A stretch of 64,000 nt of DNA from Faeciplasma sp900553675 (GTDB lineage: Bacteria > Bacillota > Clostridia > Oscillospirales > Ruminococcaceae). Below the pieces are notes generated by a model, which saw only the letters and a list, made by a program, of their open reading frames with translations, was not told the DNA's origin and did not search any database. Where the stretch lies: assembly GCA_958428235.1 (NCBI GenBank), contig CAUAFG010000013.1, positions 15,551 through 79,550 of the forward strand, read 5' to 3'. The translations under genes were made by a program, and so were the position numbers. Shown here one piece after another: positions 18,831-27,203 of the stretch; positions within the stretch are counted from its first letter, which is position 1; every line of letters begins with the position of its first letter.

Positions 18831-18859
18831 TTGCAATTAGAACGGTGTGGTGATATAAT
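18831..18859 (+). promoter_or_regulatory. promoter of the AraC regulator at 18953
   Basis: TTGCAA (18831-18836), 17 bp and TATAAT (18854-18859) with an upstream TG (extended -10). It lies in the 289-base divergent gap between the sugar-binding protein and regulator genes. No convincing promoter was identified for the leftward genes, which fits dependence on an activator. Confidence 0.7.
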
Positions 18860-18952
18860 GCAAAGTAACAGGGGAAACCGATATTGATTCAGTAAAAGAC
18901 TAATATTAAAGCATACTATAATGATACTATTTTACAGGAGGGAGATGAGGTC

Positions 18953-19861
18953 TTGAAGGAGTATGAGCATCTGTTTGAACACATCCAGCACACCACTGCG
19001 CAAAAGCTTTACAGGTGTATGCCAAGCAGGATTCCGGAATATTACCTTAACGTGGGGCTTCACTGGCACAACGAGTTTGAAATTAATTTTATCAGAGACG
19101 GCGTGGCGTACTGCCGAATCGGAATGCAGACCTACGAGCTTCATAAGGGAGATATCATTATAAAGGTTCCCGGAATCCTTCACGATACCCACATACAGGA
19201 CGGCGGCTTTGTCTACTACGACACCCTGATTTTCCGTGCGGAGCTGCTGGGAATAGGCGAATACGAGCGGAGCTATATAGAAATCTTCGGCAGGCTGATA
19301 AATCAGAAGGACGCCGTTAAAAACCCGATAAGACCTACCGATATCGGCTATGACAGGATATCGTCGATTTTAAACGAGGCTGTCGAAGCGGCTGGGCAGA
19401 ACTCTCCTCTTTCGGACCTGCTGTTAAAAAGCAGGCTGACCGAGCTTTTATACGAGCTTGTGCGCAACGAATATATTGTAAAAAACGAATTTTCAGCCAA
19501 GCTCGATGCCGACATGGAAATTTTGCAGCCGGTTTTAAAGTATATCGCCGATAATTACACCGCGGATATAAAAATCGCGGAGCTTGCAAGGCTTGCCGCC
19601 CGAAGCGAAACCGCATTTATGGCTCTGTTCAAAAAGGTGATGGGGGTAACCGCAATTGAATATATCACCCATCTGCGAATCAACGCCTCCTGCGAGATGC
19701 TGAGGTACACCGACCAGAAGATAATAGATATCGCCCAGAACTGCGGATATTACAACCTTTCAAACTACAACAGGATATTCCGCAAAAAGATCGGCGTAAC
19801 CCCCAAGGAGTTCAGAAACCGCTTCAATTCTGTCAAGGAATCAGACGATATTGTGGAATAA
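18953..19861 (+). CDS. AraC-family regulator with cupin sensor domain
   Basis: A 302-residue regulator. Residues ~25-110 form a cupin-like sugar-sensing domain (LHWHNEFEINFI; LHKGDIIIKVPGILHDTHI). Residues ~195-295 form the double helix-turn-helix (KIAELARLAARSETAFMALF; IDIAQNCGYYNLSNYNRIF; GVTPKEFRNRF). The frame requires a TTG start at 18953, behind AGGAGGGAG; the nearby ATG at 18962 is out of frame. Divergent orientation makes it the likely regulator of the mannan-use operon. The 336-base stretch after it (19862-20197) has no gene, only a hairpin and the tetR promoter. Confidence 0.85.
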   Translation: MKEYEHLFEHIQHTTAQKLYRCMPSRIPEYYLNVGLHWHNEFEINFIRDGVAYCRIGMQTYELHKGDIIIKVPGILHDTHIQDGGFVYYDTLIFRAELLGIGEYERSYIEIFGRLINQKDAVKNPIRPTDIGYDRISSILNEAVEAAGQNSPLSDLLLKSRLTELLYELVRNEYIVKNEFSAKLDADMEILQPVLKYIADNYTADIKIAELARLAARSETAFMALFKKVMGVTAIEYITHLRINASCEMLRYTDQKIIDIAQNCGYYNLSNYNRIFRKKIGVTPKEFRNRFNSVKESDDIVE

Positions 19862-20002
19862 TATCGGTTTTGCGTCGGATTGATGTAGAATCGTCCTCGT
19901 TATGGCGATATAATGCTTTAGATATTACAAACAAATCCGGTTTAATGCTCATGTCTCCGGTGTTTATTTTCCCATATGATCTCCAATCATAAATATGCTT
20001 GT

Positions 20003-20037
20003 GCCCGTCCTGCTTTTTTAATGGAAGCAGGGCGGGC
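20003..20037. repeat. inverted repeat downstream of araC
   Basis: GCCCGTCCTGCT (20003-20014) pairs with AGCAGGGCGGGC (20026-20037) with one wobble and a T-rich loop. It may end araC transcription, although no T-run follows the stem. Confidence 0.55.
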
Positions 20038-20125
20038 AGCATTATAGATAGAATATTCATTTTTAAGCGGATTTCAGCTCCATGATTCTTCCAGAATCAT
20101 AAGCCGAAAAAATGCCGCAAACCAC

Positions 20126-20170
20126 TTGACAAATACGGAAATCCAATATATAATTATTGTTATATAACAA
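20126..20170 (+). promoter_or_regulatory. tetR-cpbp promoter and palindromic operator
   Basis: TTGACA (20126-20131), 17 bp, TATAAT (20149-20154): perfect consensus. Two bases further is the 14-bp perfect palindrome TTGTTATATAACAA (20157-20170), at the expected transcript start. Placement suggests self-repression by the TetR protein encoded next. Confidence 0.85.
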
Positions 20171-20197
20171 ACGTTATAAAAAAGAGGGATAGCATTT

Positions 20198-20794
20198 ATG
20201 CCGCCGAGGGCGAAAATCACAGAAGAGATGGTTGTAGATGCGGCTTTTCAAGTAACAAGAGCCGATGGTGAAGCAAACGTCAATGCAAGGACGGTTGCAA
20301 AGAGGTTAGGCTGCTCTACGCAGCCGGTAATGTATCATTTCGCGAAAATCGAGGACTTAAAAAGGGCTGTCTACGAAAAGACAGGCAGGTTCCACACGGA
20401 ATATATAATGAACGTACCGCCGAGCCGTAACATTATGCTTGGTATCGGGCTGAATTATATCCGCTTTTCGGTTGAGGAGCCTAATTTGTTCAGGTTTCTG
20501 TTTCAGTCGGGCTTTGCCACCGAAAACAGTCTGTTTGAAATGGTGGATTCCGATGAACTGAGTCCTGTTATCAACGCAATGCAAAGGGCTATGGGTCTTA
20601 CTGTCAAGCAGACAAAAGAGGTGTTTATAACGCTTGCAATGTTCGTCCACGGGTATGCAAGCATCATCGCCAATAATAACCTGAGATTTGACGAAAGCGT
20701 TGCGTCGGAGCATCTGAACCGTGTCTATCGCGGGGCAATATTGCAGCTGCAAGAGGGGAAGACCGGAATAAGTCACATTCAGTCGGCAGGATAG
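20198..20794 (+). CDS. TetR/AcrR-family transcriptional regulator
   Basis: A 198-residue TetR-type repressor. The N-terminal helix-turn-helix reads ITEEMVVDAAFQV...NARTVAKRLGCSTQPVMYHF, and the C-terminal ligand-binding part contains the WHG-like pattern (MFVHGYASIIANN). A GAGGG site precedes the ATG. A perfect palindrome just downstream of its promoter is the likely operator. It is followed after 20 bases by a CPBP membrane protease gene, so it probably represses both. Its inducer is unknown. Confidence 0.88.
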   Translation: MPPRAKITEEMVVDAAFQVTRADGEANVNARTVAKRLGCSTQPVMYHFAKIEDLKRAVYEKTGRFHTEYIMNVPPSRNIMLGIGLNYIRFSVEEPNLFRFLFQSGFATENSLFEMVDSDELSPVINAMQRAMGLTVKQTKEVFITLAMFVHGYASIIANNNLRFDESVASEHLNRVYRGAILQLQEGKTGISHIQSAG

Positions 20795-20814
20795 TAAAAG
20801 AGAGGGGAAAAATT

Positions 20815-21567
20815 ATGAGAAAGCTATACGAAAAATTTGAAGTTACGTTTACATTGATATGGATTGCCGCCTACGTGATTTTGTTCAGCGTTGCGGATAA
20901 GGCGTCGGAGGCGCTGGGAATATACAAAATAATCACCGTGCCGGTTGGACTGCTGCTTGCGCTGATTCTTTTCGTCTGGATAAAAAGAAACGATCTGATG
21001 AAAAAATACGGTCTGTGCAGGTTTGAGGGCAACTTAAAGAACTATCTGTTCTTTATTCCGCTGCTTGTGATTATGTCAACAAACCTGTGGAACGGCGTTA
21101 CAATGAAGGTTTCCTTCGGCGAGACCATATTACATATTATCAGCATGATATGCGTGGGCTTTATCGAAGAAATCATCTTCCGCGGACTGCTTTTCAAGGC
21201 AATCGGCAAAAACAACGTTATCAGGGCATTTGTTGTCACAAGTATCACCTTTGGCATAGGTCATATAGTCAATCTGATAAACGGCGCGGACTTCATATCC
21301 ACCTGTTTGCAGATGTGCTATGCGATTGCAATAGGCTTCCTGTTTGCAACAATCTTCTACAAGGGCAAAAGCCTGCTGCCGTGTATCATTGCGCACTGCG
21401 TTGTAAATTCGCTCAGTGTGTTCGCCGTTACCGGCACGAGGAAGTTTGAGATAATCGTTGCAGTGGTAATGTGCGGCGTTTCGGTTACATATGCTCTCTG
21501 GCTGCTCAGGTTCGGACATACTGCCAAGAAAAGTACTAATATGTTTGACACCGACATAAGAGCGTGA
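20815..21567 (+). CDS. CPBP-family intramembrane metalloprotease
   Basis: A 250-residue integral-membrane protein with about seven or eight membrane segments. The CPBP (CAAX protease/bacteriocin-processing, Abi) motifs are present: EEIIFRGLLF with the glutamate pair and Arg, then FGIGHIVN with a His, and a third motif (IIAHCVVNS) with a His. Relatives mature or give immunity to bacteriocins, or process prenylated peptides. It is co-transcribed with the TetR gene; regulation through the operator upstream is expected. Substrate is unknown. Confidence 0.87.
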   Translation: MRKLYEKFEVTFTLIWIAAYVILFSVADKASEALGIYKIITVPVGLLLALILFVWIKRNDLMKKYGLCRFEGNLKNYLFFIPLLVIMSTNLWNGVTMKVSFGETILHIISMICVGFIEEIIFRGLLFKAIGKNNVIRAFVVTSITFGIGHIVNLINGADFISTCLQMCYAIAIGFLFATIFYKGKSLLPCIIAHCVVNSLSVFAVTGTRKFEIIVAVVMCGVSVTYALWLLRFGHTAKKSTNMFDTDIRA

Positions 21568-21594
21568 TCGGGTAAAATCGTGAATGAATAAACA

Positions 21595-21640
21595 AGAGCC
21601 GGGAGGATGGCAAATCGCCAGACCTCCCGGCTCTGTTTTT
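21595..21640 (+). terminator. terminator after the CPBP gene
   Basis: AGAGCCGGGAGG (21595-21606) pairs perfectly with CCTCCCGGCTCT (21623-21634), followed by GTTTTTGCTGTTTT. Confidence 0.9.
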
Positions 21641-21695
21641 GCTGTTTTATCGGCTTGCGGACGGTCGCAGACTCAATGCGAAAATCCGCTAAATA

Positions 21696-24260
21696 CTATT
21701 TCTTGATATGCCACTTTTTGGACTGGTCGGAGTTGTTCCAGTCAGCTCTGTTCTGCTGACCTGTCTGGTCAACTATCATCATCAGCTGACCGTTGTCATC
21801 GGTAACGCAGACAAAATCAACCTCGCCCCTCATGCCGTAGGGGAAATCAACGCCCTTGTAATGCCGTGAGATTCCATCTTCAAGCGGCATATAGCCCTCG
21901 CCTGTGCCCTCGTAGCTTTCAAGCTCGTATACAGCCCAGCCGATGTGGTGGATGCACTTTACTATGCCTATGCCGTTGGCAAAGAAGTATTCCTTTTTGC
22001 CGTTCATGTAGTTGCGACCCTCGTCAAATCCGCTGTAATCGATTGTGAGCTTAAGGCAGCTTTCAAAGGTTCCTGCCGCTGTTGTAACCGTTCCGCCGTC
22101 CTCACAGGTGATGGAAGCGGTTATTTTATCGTTATAGACGCCGAGCGTCTTTTCGGCACTGTAGCCCGGCTTCCAGCCGTCGTCCCAGACGGCGCCGCAG
22201 TTGTTAAGCTCCTCAAGCATGAAGTTATGCAAAAGCATATACGCTGCGCCGTACCACTGCTTCCACTCGAAATGGTAGTAGTTTCTGTTGTCAAGAGACT
22301 TCACGCCGTCCTTAGAGTTGATTAAGCAGACTTTGAAGAAGTTCCATATGCTTACTTCCTTGCAGTCAGGCGATAAGTTGGGGCTGGAGGTGAGCATTCT
22401 TCTCATGGTGGAATCCGCTCTGTCCGAAACGAGTTTTTGGTACGTAGTTTTGGCAAGCTCTTGCATTCTTTTAAGGGTATTGAAGATTGCCGTGCGCATA
22501 CTGCCGTCTGAATCCCGGTCGTCATTATCGAAACGGTCTGCCAAGGTGTTATAGTCTGCCGCCAGCTTAAGCTTAATGTCATTCCAGCTGTTTTCGTCAT
22601 ATTTTACTCTTTCGACGGCGGTGAAGCTTGACAGCACAGCCCGCTCGCTGCCTTCTGAGAAGATAACCTCGTATTCCTCGCAGAAGTCAATACACTCGGG
22701 TGCAGAGCTGACATATTTCCAGCTGTTTCCAACTCCGAGGGGCATTTTTCCCGAGCCTGACTTAATATTATACTCATCAAGCACCACTTCGCCACAGTCA
22801 TAGCATTTCAGCGACACGCTCTTTACTATGCCTACTCCCGGCTTGATGTAAAAGCTGATTCCATCCTTCTGCCAGAGTTCGCAGCCCTCAAACCGTCCGG
22901 CAGGGGTATCGACCGTTTCCGATGTGCTGACAAGCGTTGCACTGTGACCCTGTTCGCGGACTGTTTCGCCGATGCCCGCCTTGCAGGTCAATATGTCTAA
23001 CCGCCTTACCGCGTAATATAAAATATATGAGAAGTAGCCGGGATCGTGCAGGCTAAATCCGGGCTGTGAATAAAGCTTAAGCTCGCCGTTATACATCCTT
23101 AAATCGTATGCCACTGCGCAGACCTGCTTTTTGAGATTATCCCGATTTTCTGAATACAGCCTGCACAGCTTTAATGCCGAAAGCGCGTTGGCGTAGTAAA
23201 TATCCTGCGGCTCTAAAAGCTCCAAGGTCTTATTAAACGCTGCCGCAGCATTCTCTATTTCCGGATTGTCGGCATTGATATATGCATATCCCATCCAGAA
23301 CCAGACATATGCCTGCGTTTTTGTGAATCCGTTTTCTTCAAGATAGGGCAGCTGGACGCTCTGCGCATATTCAATTTTGTCTTTTCCGGAGAGCTTGTCG
23401 TGCTCAATGGACATAACCTCTTGCATTGCGTCTTCGTTTTTGCCGTTGAGGGCGGCTTGCTTTAACCTTGCCAGAGCTTCGTCGCTCTTGTCGTCGGAAT
23501 ACCACCAGCCAAGCTGTAGTATATCCGCCAAGGCATGGTTCTTCTTTTCGGACTCCGGCAGTGCCTCAACCTCTTCAAGAAGCGGCTTGTAGGATGCCAC
23601 AAAGTCGGTTTTATCGTCCTGATACCACCAATAAAGACAAAACTCCGCAACCTTTTTCATAACTCTTTCTACCAAGGTATCATCTATAGTTTCATTCATA
23701 GAACACAAATCCTTTCTGATTTTTTGTCTGCCGTCGTGAAGCTGCCGCTTTACCGTTCCCTCGCTTATGCTCATCTGTGCGGCTATCTGGGATATGGAAA
23801 GCCCCTCAAAGTAGTAAAGGCAGATGACCTTTTTCACCTTATCCGTAAGCGAGTTTATGCTGCTGTGAAGCTGGGTATAGTCATCGCCGGATGAAAGCGA
23901 GTCTTCAAACGGCACTGCAAAACAGCTTTCATAGCCTGTGAACGAGTCGATATCGATGTAGTCGCGGAACTTCTGTGCCATTCCGAGCGCGCTGTTTCTG
24001 GCGATTTTAGCCACCCACTGCCCGAATTTTTCGGGAGAGGCAAGGGTGTCAAGCTTAAGCCATGCCGTTACAAAAGCGTCCTGAGCGGCGTCCTGCGCCA
24101 TGTATTCGCTTTTTACAATCTGCATAGCGGAAGCCATGACCACCCGCTCATAACGCAGTACCAGGGCTTCGTATGCCCGCTGCTTTCCGGCAAGGGTCAT
24201 AAGCACAAGGTTTTCGGTGGACTGCTTTAAATATTCGCTTACATTTACATCATCGCTCAT
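21696..24260 (-). CDS. ECF-type sigma factor with a ~660-residue C-terminal extension
   Basis: About 854 residues. The first ~190 are an extracytoplasmic-function sigma factor: region 2 (RAYEALVLRYERVVMASA; AQDAAQDAFVTAWLKL) and region 4 (LYYFEGLSISQIAAQMS; GTVKRQLHDGRQKI). The rest has no membrane segment or signal peptide. It includes a helical, repeat-like part (residues ~200-400: YWWYQDDK and GWWYSDDK share a motif) and two related beta modules ending in KPGVGIVKS (~residue 490) and ANGIGIVKC (~residue 775), each with a preceding TPAGRFEGC or TAAGTFESC. Such modules are more familiar in secreted proteins. The ATG at 24260, behind AAAGAAG, is preferred to an upstream GTG. No anti-sigma gene is adjacent; the extension may itself control activity. 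Confidence 0.8.
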   Translation of the reverse strand: MSDDVNVSEYLKQSTENLVLMTLAGKQRAYEALVLRYERVVMASAMQIVKSEYMAQDAAQDAFVTAWLKLDTLASPEKFGQWVAKIARNSALGMAQKFRDYIDIDSFTGYESCFAVPFEDSLSSGDDYTQLHSSINSLTDKVKKVICLYYFEGLSISQIAAQMSISEGTVKRQLHDGRQKIRKDLCSMNETIDDTLVERVMKKVAEFCLYWWYQDDKTDFVASYKPLLEEVEALPESEKKNHALADILQLGWWYSDDKSDEALARLKQAALNGKNEDAMQEVMSIEHDKLSGKDKIEYAQSVQLPYLEENGFTKTQAYVWFWMGYAYINADNPEIENAAAAFNKTLELLEPQDIYYANALSALKLCRLYSENRDNLKKQVCAVAYDLRMYNGELKLYSQPGFSLHDPGYFSYILYYAVRRLDILTCKAGIGETVREQGHSATLVSTSETVDTPAGRFEGCELWQKDGISFYIKPGVGIVKSVSLKCYDCGEVVLDEYNIKSGSGKMPLGVGNSWKYVSSAPECIDFCEEYEVIFSEGSERAVLSSFTAVERVKYDENSWNDIKLKLAADYNTLADRFDNDDRDSDGSMRTAIFNTLKRMQELAKTTYQKLVSDRADSTMRRMLTSSPNLSPDCKEVSIWNFFKVCLINSKDGVKSLDNRNYYHFEWKQWYGAAYMLLHNFMLEELNNCGAVWDDGWKPGYSAEKTLGVYNDKITASITCEDGGTVTTAAGTFESCLKLTIDYSGFDEGRNYMNGKKEYFFANGIGIVKCIHHIGWAVYELESYEGTGEGYMPLEDGISRHYKGVDFPYGMRGEVDFVCVTDDNGQLMMIVDQTGQQNRADWNNSDQSKKWHIKK

Positions 24261-24390
24261 GTCGTTCACTTCTTTCAGCTGTGGTTTGTTCTGCTTTTAG
24301 TAGCTACTATAATATAGATGTTTTTGAAATGAAAAAGGTTGAAAAAATCAGAAAAAATTTTAAAATATTTTTGCGGGACTGCTCTAAGCA

Positions 24391-24440
24391 AATCTCCGGC
24401 AAGCCTATAGCCACAATTTACTATAAACCTGCCGGAGATT
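24391..24440 (-). terminator. long-loop hairpin downstream of the sugar kinase gene
   Basis: AATCTCCGGCA (24391-24401) pairs perfectly with TGCCGGAGATT (24430-24440) across a 28-base loop. It lies 3' of the leftward kinase gene and 5' of the sigma-factor gene, and so may stop read-through between them. Confidence 0.5.
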
Positions 24441-24481
24441 ATTATTATCAGGCGGAAAAGCGATATCCGCCGATTGATATA

Positions 24482-25384
24482 TTATTTCAGCTGTTCCAAA
24501 AGCTCGAATATCAGCTTTCTTTCGGCAAGACCGTCCGAAAAGGCAGTCGCGCCGCCCGCGGCTGTGCCGAGCTTTAAGGCGTAATCATAATCGCCGCCGA
24601 CAGAGCCCGCTAAAAATCCCGCGACCATCGAATCGCCCGCGCCTACCGAGTTTTTAACCGTTCCTCTGCACACTCCGCAGACATGGGTTCTGCCGCTCTG
24701 GTCAAGAAGCAGTGCGCCGTCGCCAGCCATGGAAACAAGCACGTTCCGCGCGCCCATGTCTTTAAGCTTTCGGGCGTATTCCTCTATCTCGCCGATGGTT
24801 TTCAGGGTAACGCCGAACATCTCTTCAAGCTCGTGGTTGTTGGGCTTTACAAGATACGGCTTGTATTTCAGCACGTTCAAAAGTAAATCCTTTGTTGCGT
24901 CCACAACAGCCATAACCCTTCTGTCCTGCAAGCACTCCAAAATTCTTTCGTATATGTCTGAAGGCATACTTTCAGGGATGCTGCCTGCAAGAACGATGGT
25001 GTCTCCGTCCGAAACGGCGTCGATCTTGGTAAAAAGCTGCTCAAGCGCATTGTCGTCGATAACAGGTCCCTGACCGTTGATCTCGGTCTCACACTCCGAC
25101 TTTATCTTTACGTTTATCCGCGAGAAGCCGCTTTTAAGATGCACAAAGTCGGTATCAACGCCGCAATCGCGCACGCCTTTTTCAATGGCATCTCCGGTAA
25201 ATCCTGCAACAAAGCCCAGAGCCTTTGATTTAACTCCCAGCTCGGCAAGAACCATGGAAACGTTGATTCCCTTGCCGCCGAAGTAGATTTTTTCGCTTTT
25301 AGTGCGGTTAAGTCCTCCGACTGTGATATCATCCGCCTGAACAACATAGTCAACGGCGGGATTGAATGTTACTGTGTAAACCAT
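24482..25384 (-). CDS. 1-phosphofructokinase-type PfkB sugar kinase
   Basis: A 300-residue PfkB-family kinase closest to 1-phosphofructokinase (FruK) or tagatose-6-phosphate kinase (LacC), which phosphorylates a sugar phosphate with ATP. The N-terminal TVTFNPAVDYVV, the GGKGINVSMVLAELG motif and the C-terminal catalytic signature SVGAGDSMVAGF are clear. The ATG at 25384, behind AAGGAGG, is chosen over an upstream start without a ribosome site. FruK usually lies with fruR and a fructose PTS gene; neither is adjacent, so the exact substrate is open. Confidence 0.85.
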   Translation of the reverse strand: MVYTVTFNPAVDYVVQADDITVGGLNRTKSEKIYFGGKGINVSMVLAELGVKSKALGFVAGFTGDAIEKGVRDCGVDTDFVHLKSGFSRINVKIKSECETEINGQGPVIDDNALEQLFTKIDAVSDGDTIVLAGSIPESMPSDIYERILECLQDRRVMAVVDATKDLLLNVLKYKPYLVKPNNHELEEMFGVTLKTIGEIEEYARKLKDMGARNVLVSMAGDGALLLDQSGRTHVCGVCRGTVKNSVGAGDSMVAGFLAGSVGGDYDYALKLGTAAGGATAFSDGLAERKLIFELLEQLK

Positions 25385-25468
25385 TGTATTTGCCTCCTTG
25401 GTGCTTTTGCAAATTCTATAACCATTATAGCACATTGAGGCTTGTTTGTCCACTTAATTTGACTATGC

Positions 25469-25497
25469 TTGACAAGCTCAGACAGACCAACTATAAT
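25469..25497 (+). promoter_or_regulatory. promoter of the lipoprotein gene
   Basis: TTGACA (25469-25474), 17 bp and TATAAT (25492-25497), 36 bases ahead of the ATG at 25533. Confidence 0.88.
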
Positions 25498-25532
25498 TTA
25501 TCTGATAATGCTGATGTGGGAGGAATTGATAT

Positions 25533-27047
25533 ATGAAAAAGAGTTTAGCTTTAATACTTCTGCTATGCATTTTGCTTGGCTTGTCATCCTGCGGTTCAAG
25601 CCCCGCGCCGGAATTGATATATAATAAGCAGAGCATAGCGCTGAGCGAACCCAACGATACATTTTCAAGAAAAGACGACATGGAGCTTACTTCTGTCGAT
25701 GGCGTAACATATGCCTTTGAAGAAGAAATTTTGCCGGAGGACAGAACCGATTGCATAGAAAAAACTCAATCAATCCTGAAAAGGATAGGCTATAATAAGG
25801 AAATTCATGTTTATATCTACACCGAAAGCATGTATGACAGCACGTATATCAGCAACGGCTCGGTATACACCCATGTGCAGCCGTGGGAATCGCCGGAATA
25901 TATATCGTATTTGTTATCGGGGCTGTTCGGCGAATACTGCAATTACGGCGCAGTATATGGCTATGCCGATTATATATGCAGGCAGATAAACAAGTCGGCT
26001 GCGGATGAAAACGGATTTAGCCTCGAGGGCGGAGACTATTCTGCACTGGACTTAAACATCCTGTGCTTTAATCAGGACTTTGTATCGCAGAAAGATATAG
26101 ATAATTCAAAGAAGGTATCCGCCGCTTTTGTCTCTGATTATATCGATGCGCACGGTATCGATAAATTTCACAAGCTGCTTATAAGCAGCGGAACGGTGGA
26201 AGGAGCGGATATATTCAGCCGCGAGCTTTCGCAATTCTATGCAAAGAACAATATCGATTATCTTCCATCGACTGTTTTATACGCTTTGGGCGGACATTCC
26301 TACGATTACATTGCAAAATGCCGGTATGCTGAATTTTACATCGAAAACGGCTGGTATGATGAGAATAACAAGCTGAATCTTTTGACGTATGAAAACTTTT
26401 TACATCAGAATTATGCTGATGTGAAAAAATTCTTTGAGATCAATTCCGAACAGATGGGCAAGTATCAGTTGCTTTTAGGCTTTGAGGAATACAATAACGA
26501 CTTGAAGGGGTATTTTTCAAACAGCAAAAGACTGTCGCAGTACTCGTTCTATCAGCGCGGGAAGCACTCTATATACCTTATGAATGTTGATTCGCTGATG
26601 CATGAGTATATCCATTCTGTAACCGTTGAAAACAACCCCTCAGATTCAGGCTGGAGTGTGGAGGGAGCAGCAAGGTATTTCTCGTATAAATACGATTATT
26701 ACGGAATCGCCATGCTTAACGCCGATTATAACAAGCCGTCAAGCGGCAAAGAGACCTTGTATGTGCAAGAGTACAAGGAAAAAATCGGTCGCGACATAAA
26801 CATGGAGACAGATTTTACCGAAATCGAAAACATAGCCGTGTACAGCCGCAGCTATTACGATCCGAATTGCAGCTATGTTGCGGGTTCTTCGTTTGTTGCC
26901 TATATGGTGTCGCAGCTTGGAGAGGACGAGGTTATAGACATGATTTTCTCGGAGCAGGGCGTGGAGCAGTCGATGTATGAAGAGATGGTCGATGATTGGA
27001 CGTCGTATATCAAGGCAAATTATGGGGATTACACTAAGTATGAGTAG
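25533..27047 (+). CDS. putative zinc-metalloprotease lipoprotein (HEYIH)
   Basis: A 504-residue surface lipoprotein of no family I can name. The signal peptide ends in the lipobox LSSC. Near residue 355 is SLMHEYIHSV, an HExxH zinc motif, and 17 residues later WSVEGAARYFS, whose Glu could be the third zinc ligand of a gluzincin-type peptidase. The N-terminal part (residues 40-340) is acidic and tyrosine-rich, without recognised motifs. A consensus promoter and a GGGAGG site precede it, and it appears monocistronic. Peptidase activity is inferred from the motif only. Confidence 0.7.
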   Translation: MKKSLALILLLCILLGLSSCGSSPAPELIYNKQSIALSEPNDTFSRKDDMELTSVDGVTYAFEEEILPEDRTDCIEKTQSILKRIGYNKEIHVYIYTESMYDSTYISNGSVYTHVQPWESPEYISYLLSGLFGEYCNYGAVYGYADYICRQINKSAADENGFSLEGGDYSALDLNILCFNQDFVSQKDIDNSKKVSAAFVSDYIDAHGIDKFHKLLISSGTVEGADIFSRELSQFYAKNNIDYLPSTVLYALGGHSYDYIAKCRYAEFYIENGWYDENNKLNLLTYENFLHQNYADVKKFFEINSEQMGKYQLLLGFEEYNNDLKGYFSNSKRLSQYSFYQRGKHSIYLMNVDSLMHEYIHSVTVENNPSDSGWSVEGAARYFSYKYDYYGIAMLNADYNKPSSGKETLYVQEYKEKIGRDINMETDFTEIENIAVYSRSYYDPNCSYVAGSSFVAYMVSQLGEDEVIDMIFSEQGVEQSMYEEMVDDWTSYIKANYGDYTKYE

Positions 27048-27136
27048 ATTTGATTGAAAGCAGTGCATCTTCCAACGAATTCGAGCTAAATTTAACGAAT
27101 AATTCACAATTCAACTGATACAAACGGTTAAAAATG

Positions 27137-27145
27137 TGATATAAT
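27137..27145 (+). promoter_or_regulatory. extended -10 promoter of the exporter operon
   Basis: TGATATAAT (27137-27145) is an extended -10 box 59 bases upstream of the ATPase start. No good -35 box is seen. Confidence 0.55.
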
Positions 27146-27203
27146 CAATGCATCGTAATTTTTGCATCCGTGCTTAATTAACGCGATTCAGGAGGAAAGG
27201 CAA

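Noticed and set aside
19833..20060. 75-codon open frame on the minus strand after the AraC gene
   Set aside because: No ribosome site, low-complexity composition and it overlaps the AraC end and a hairpin; treated as chance.
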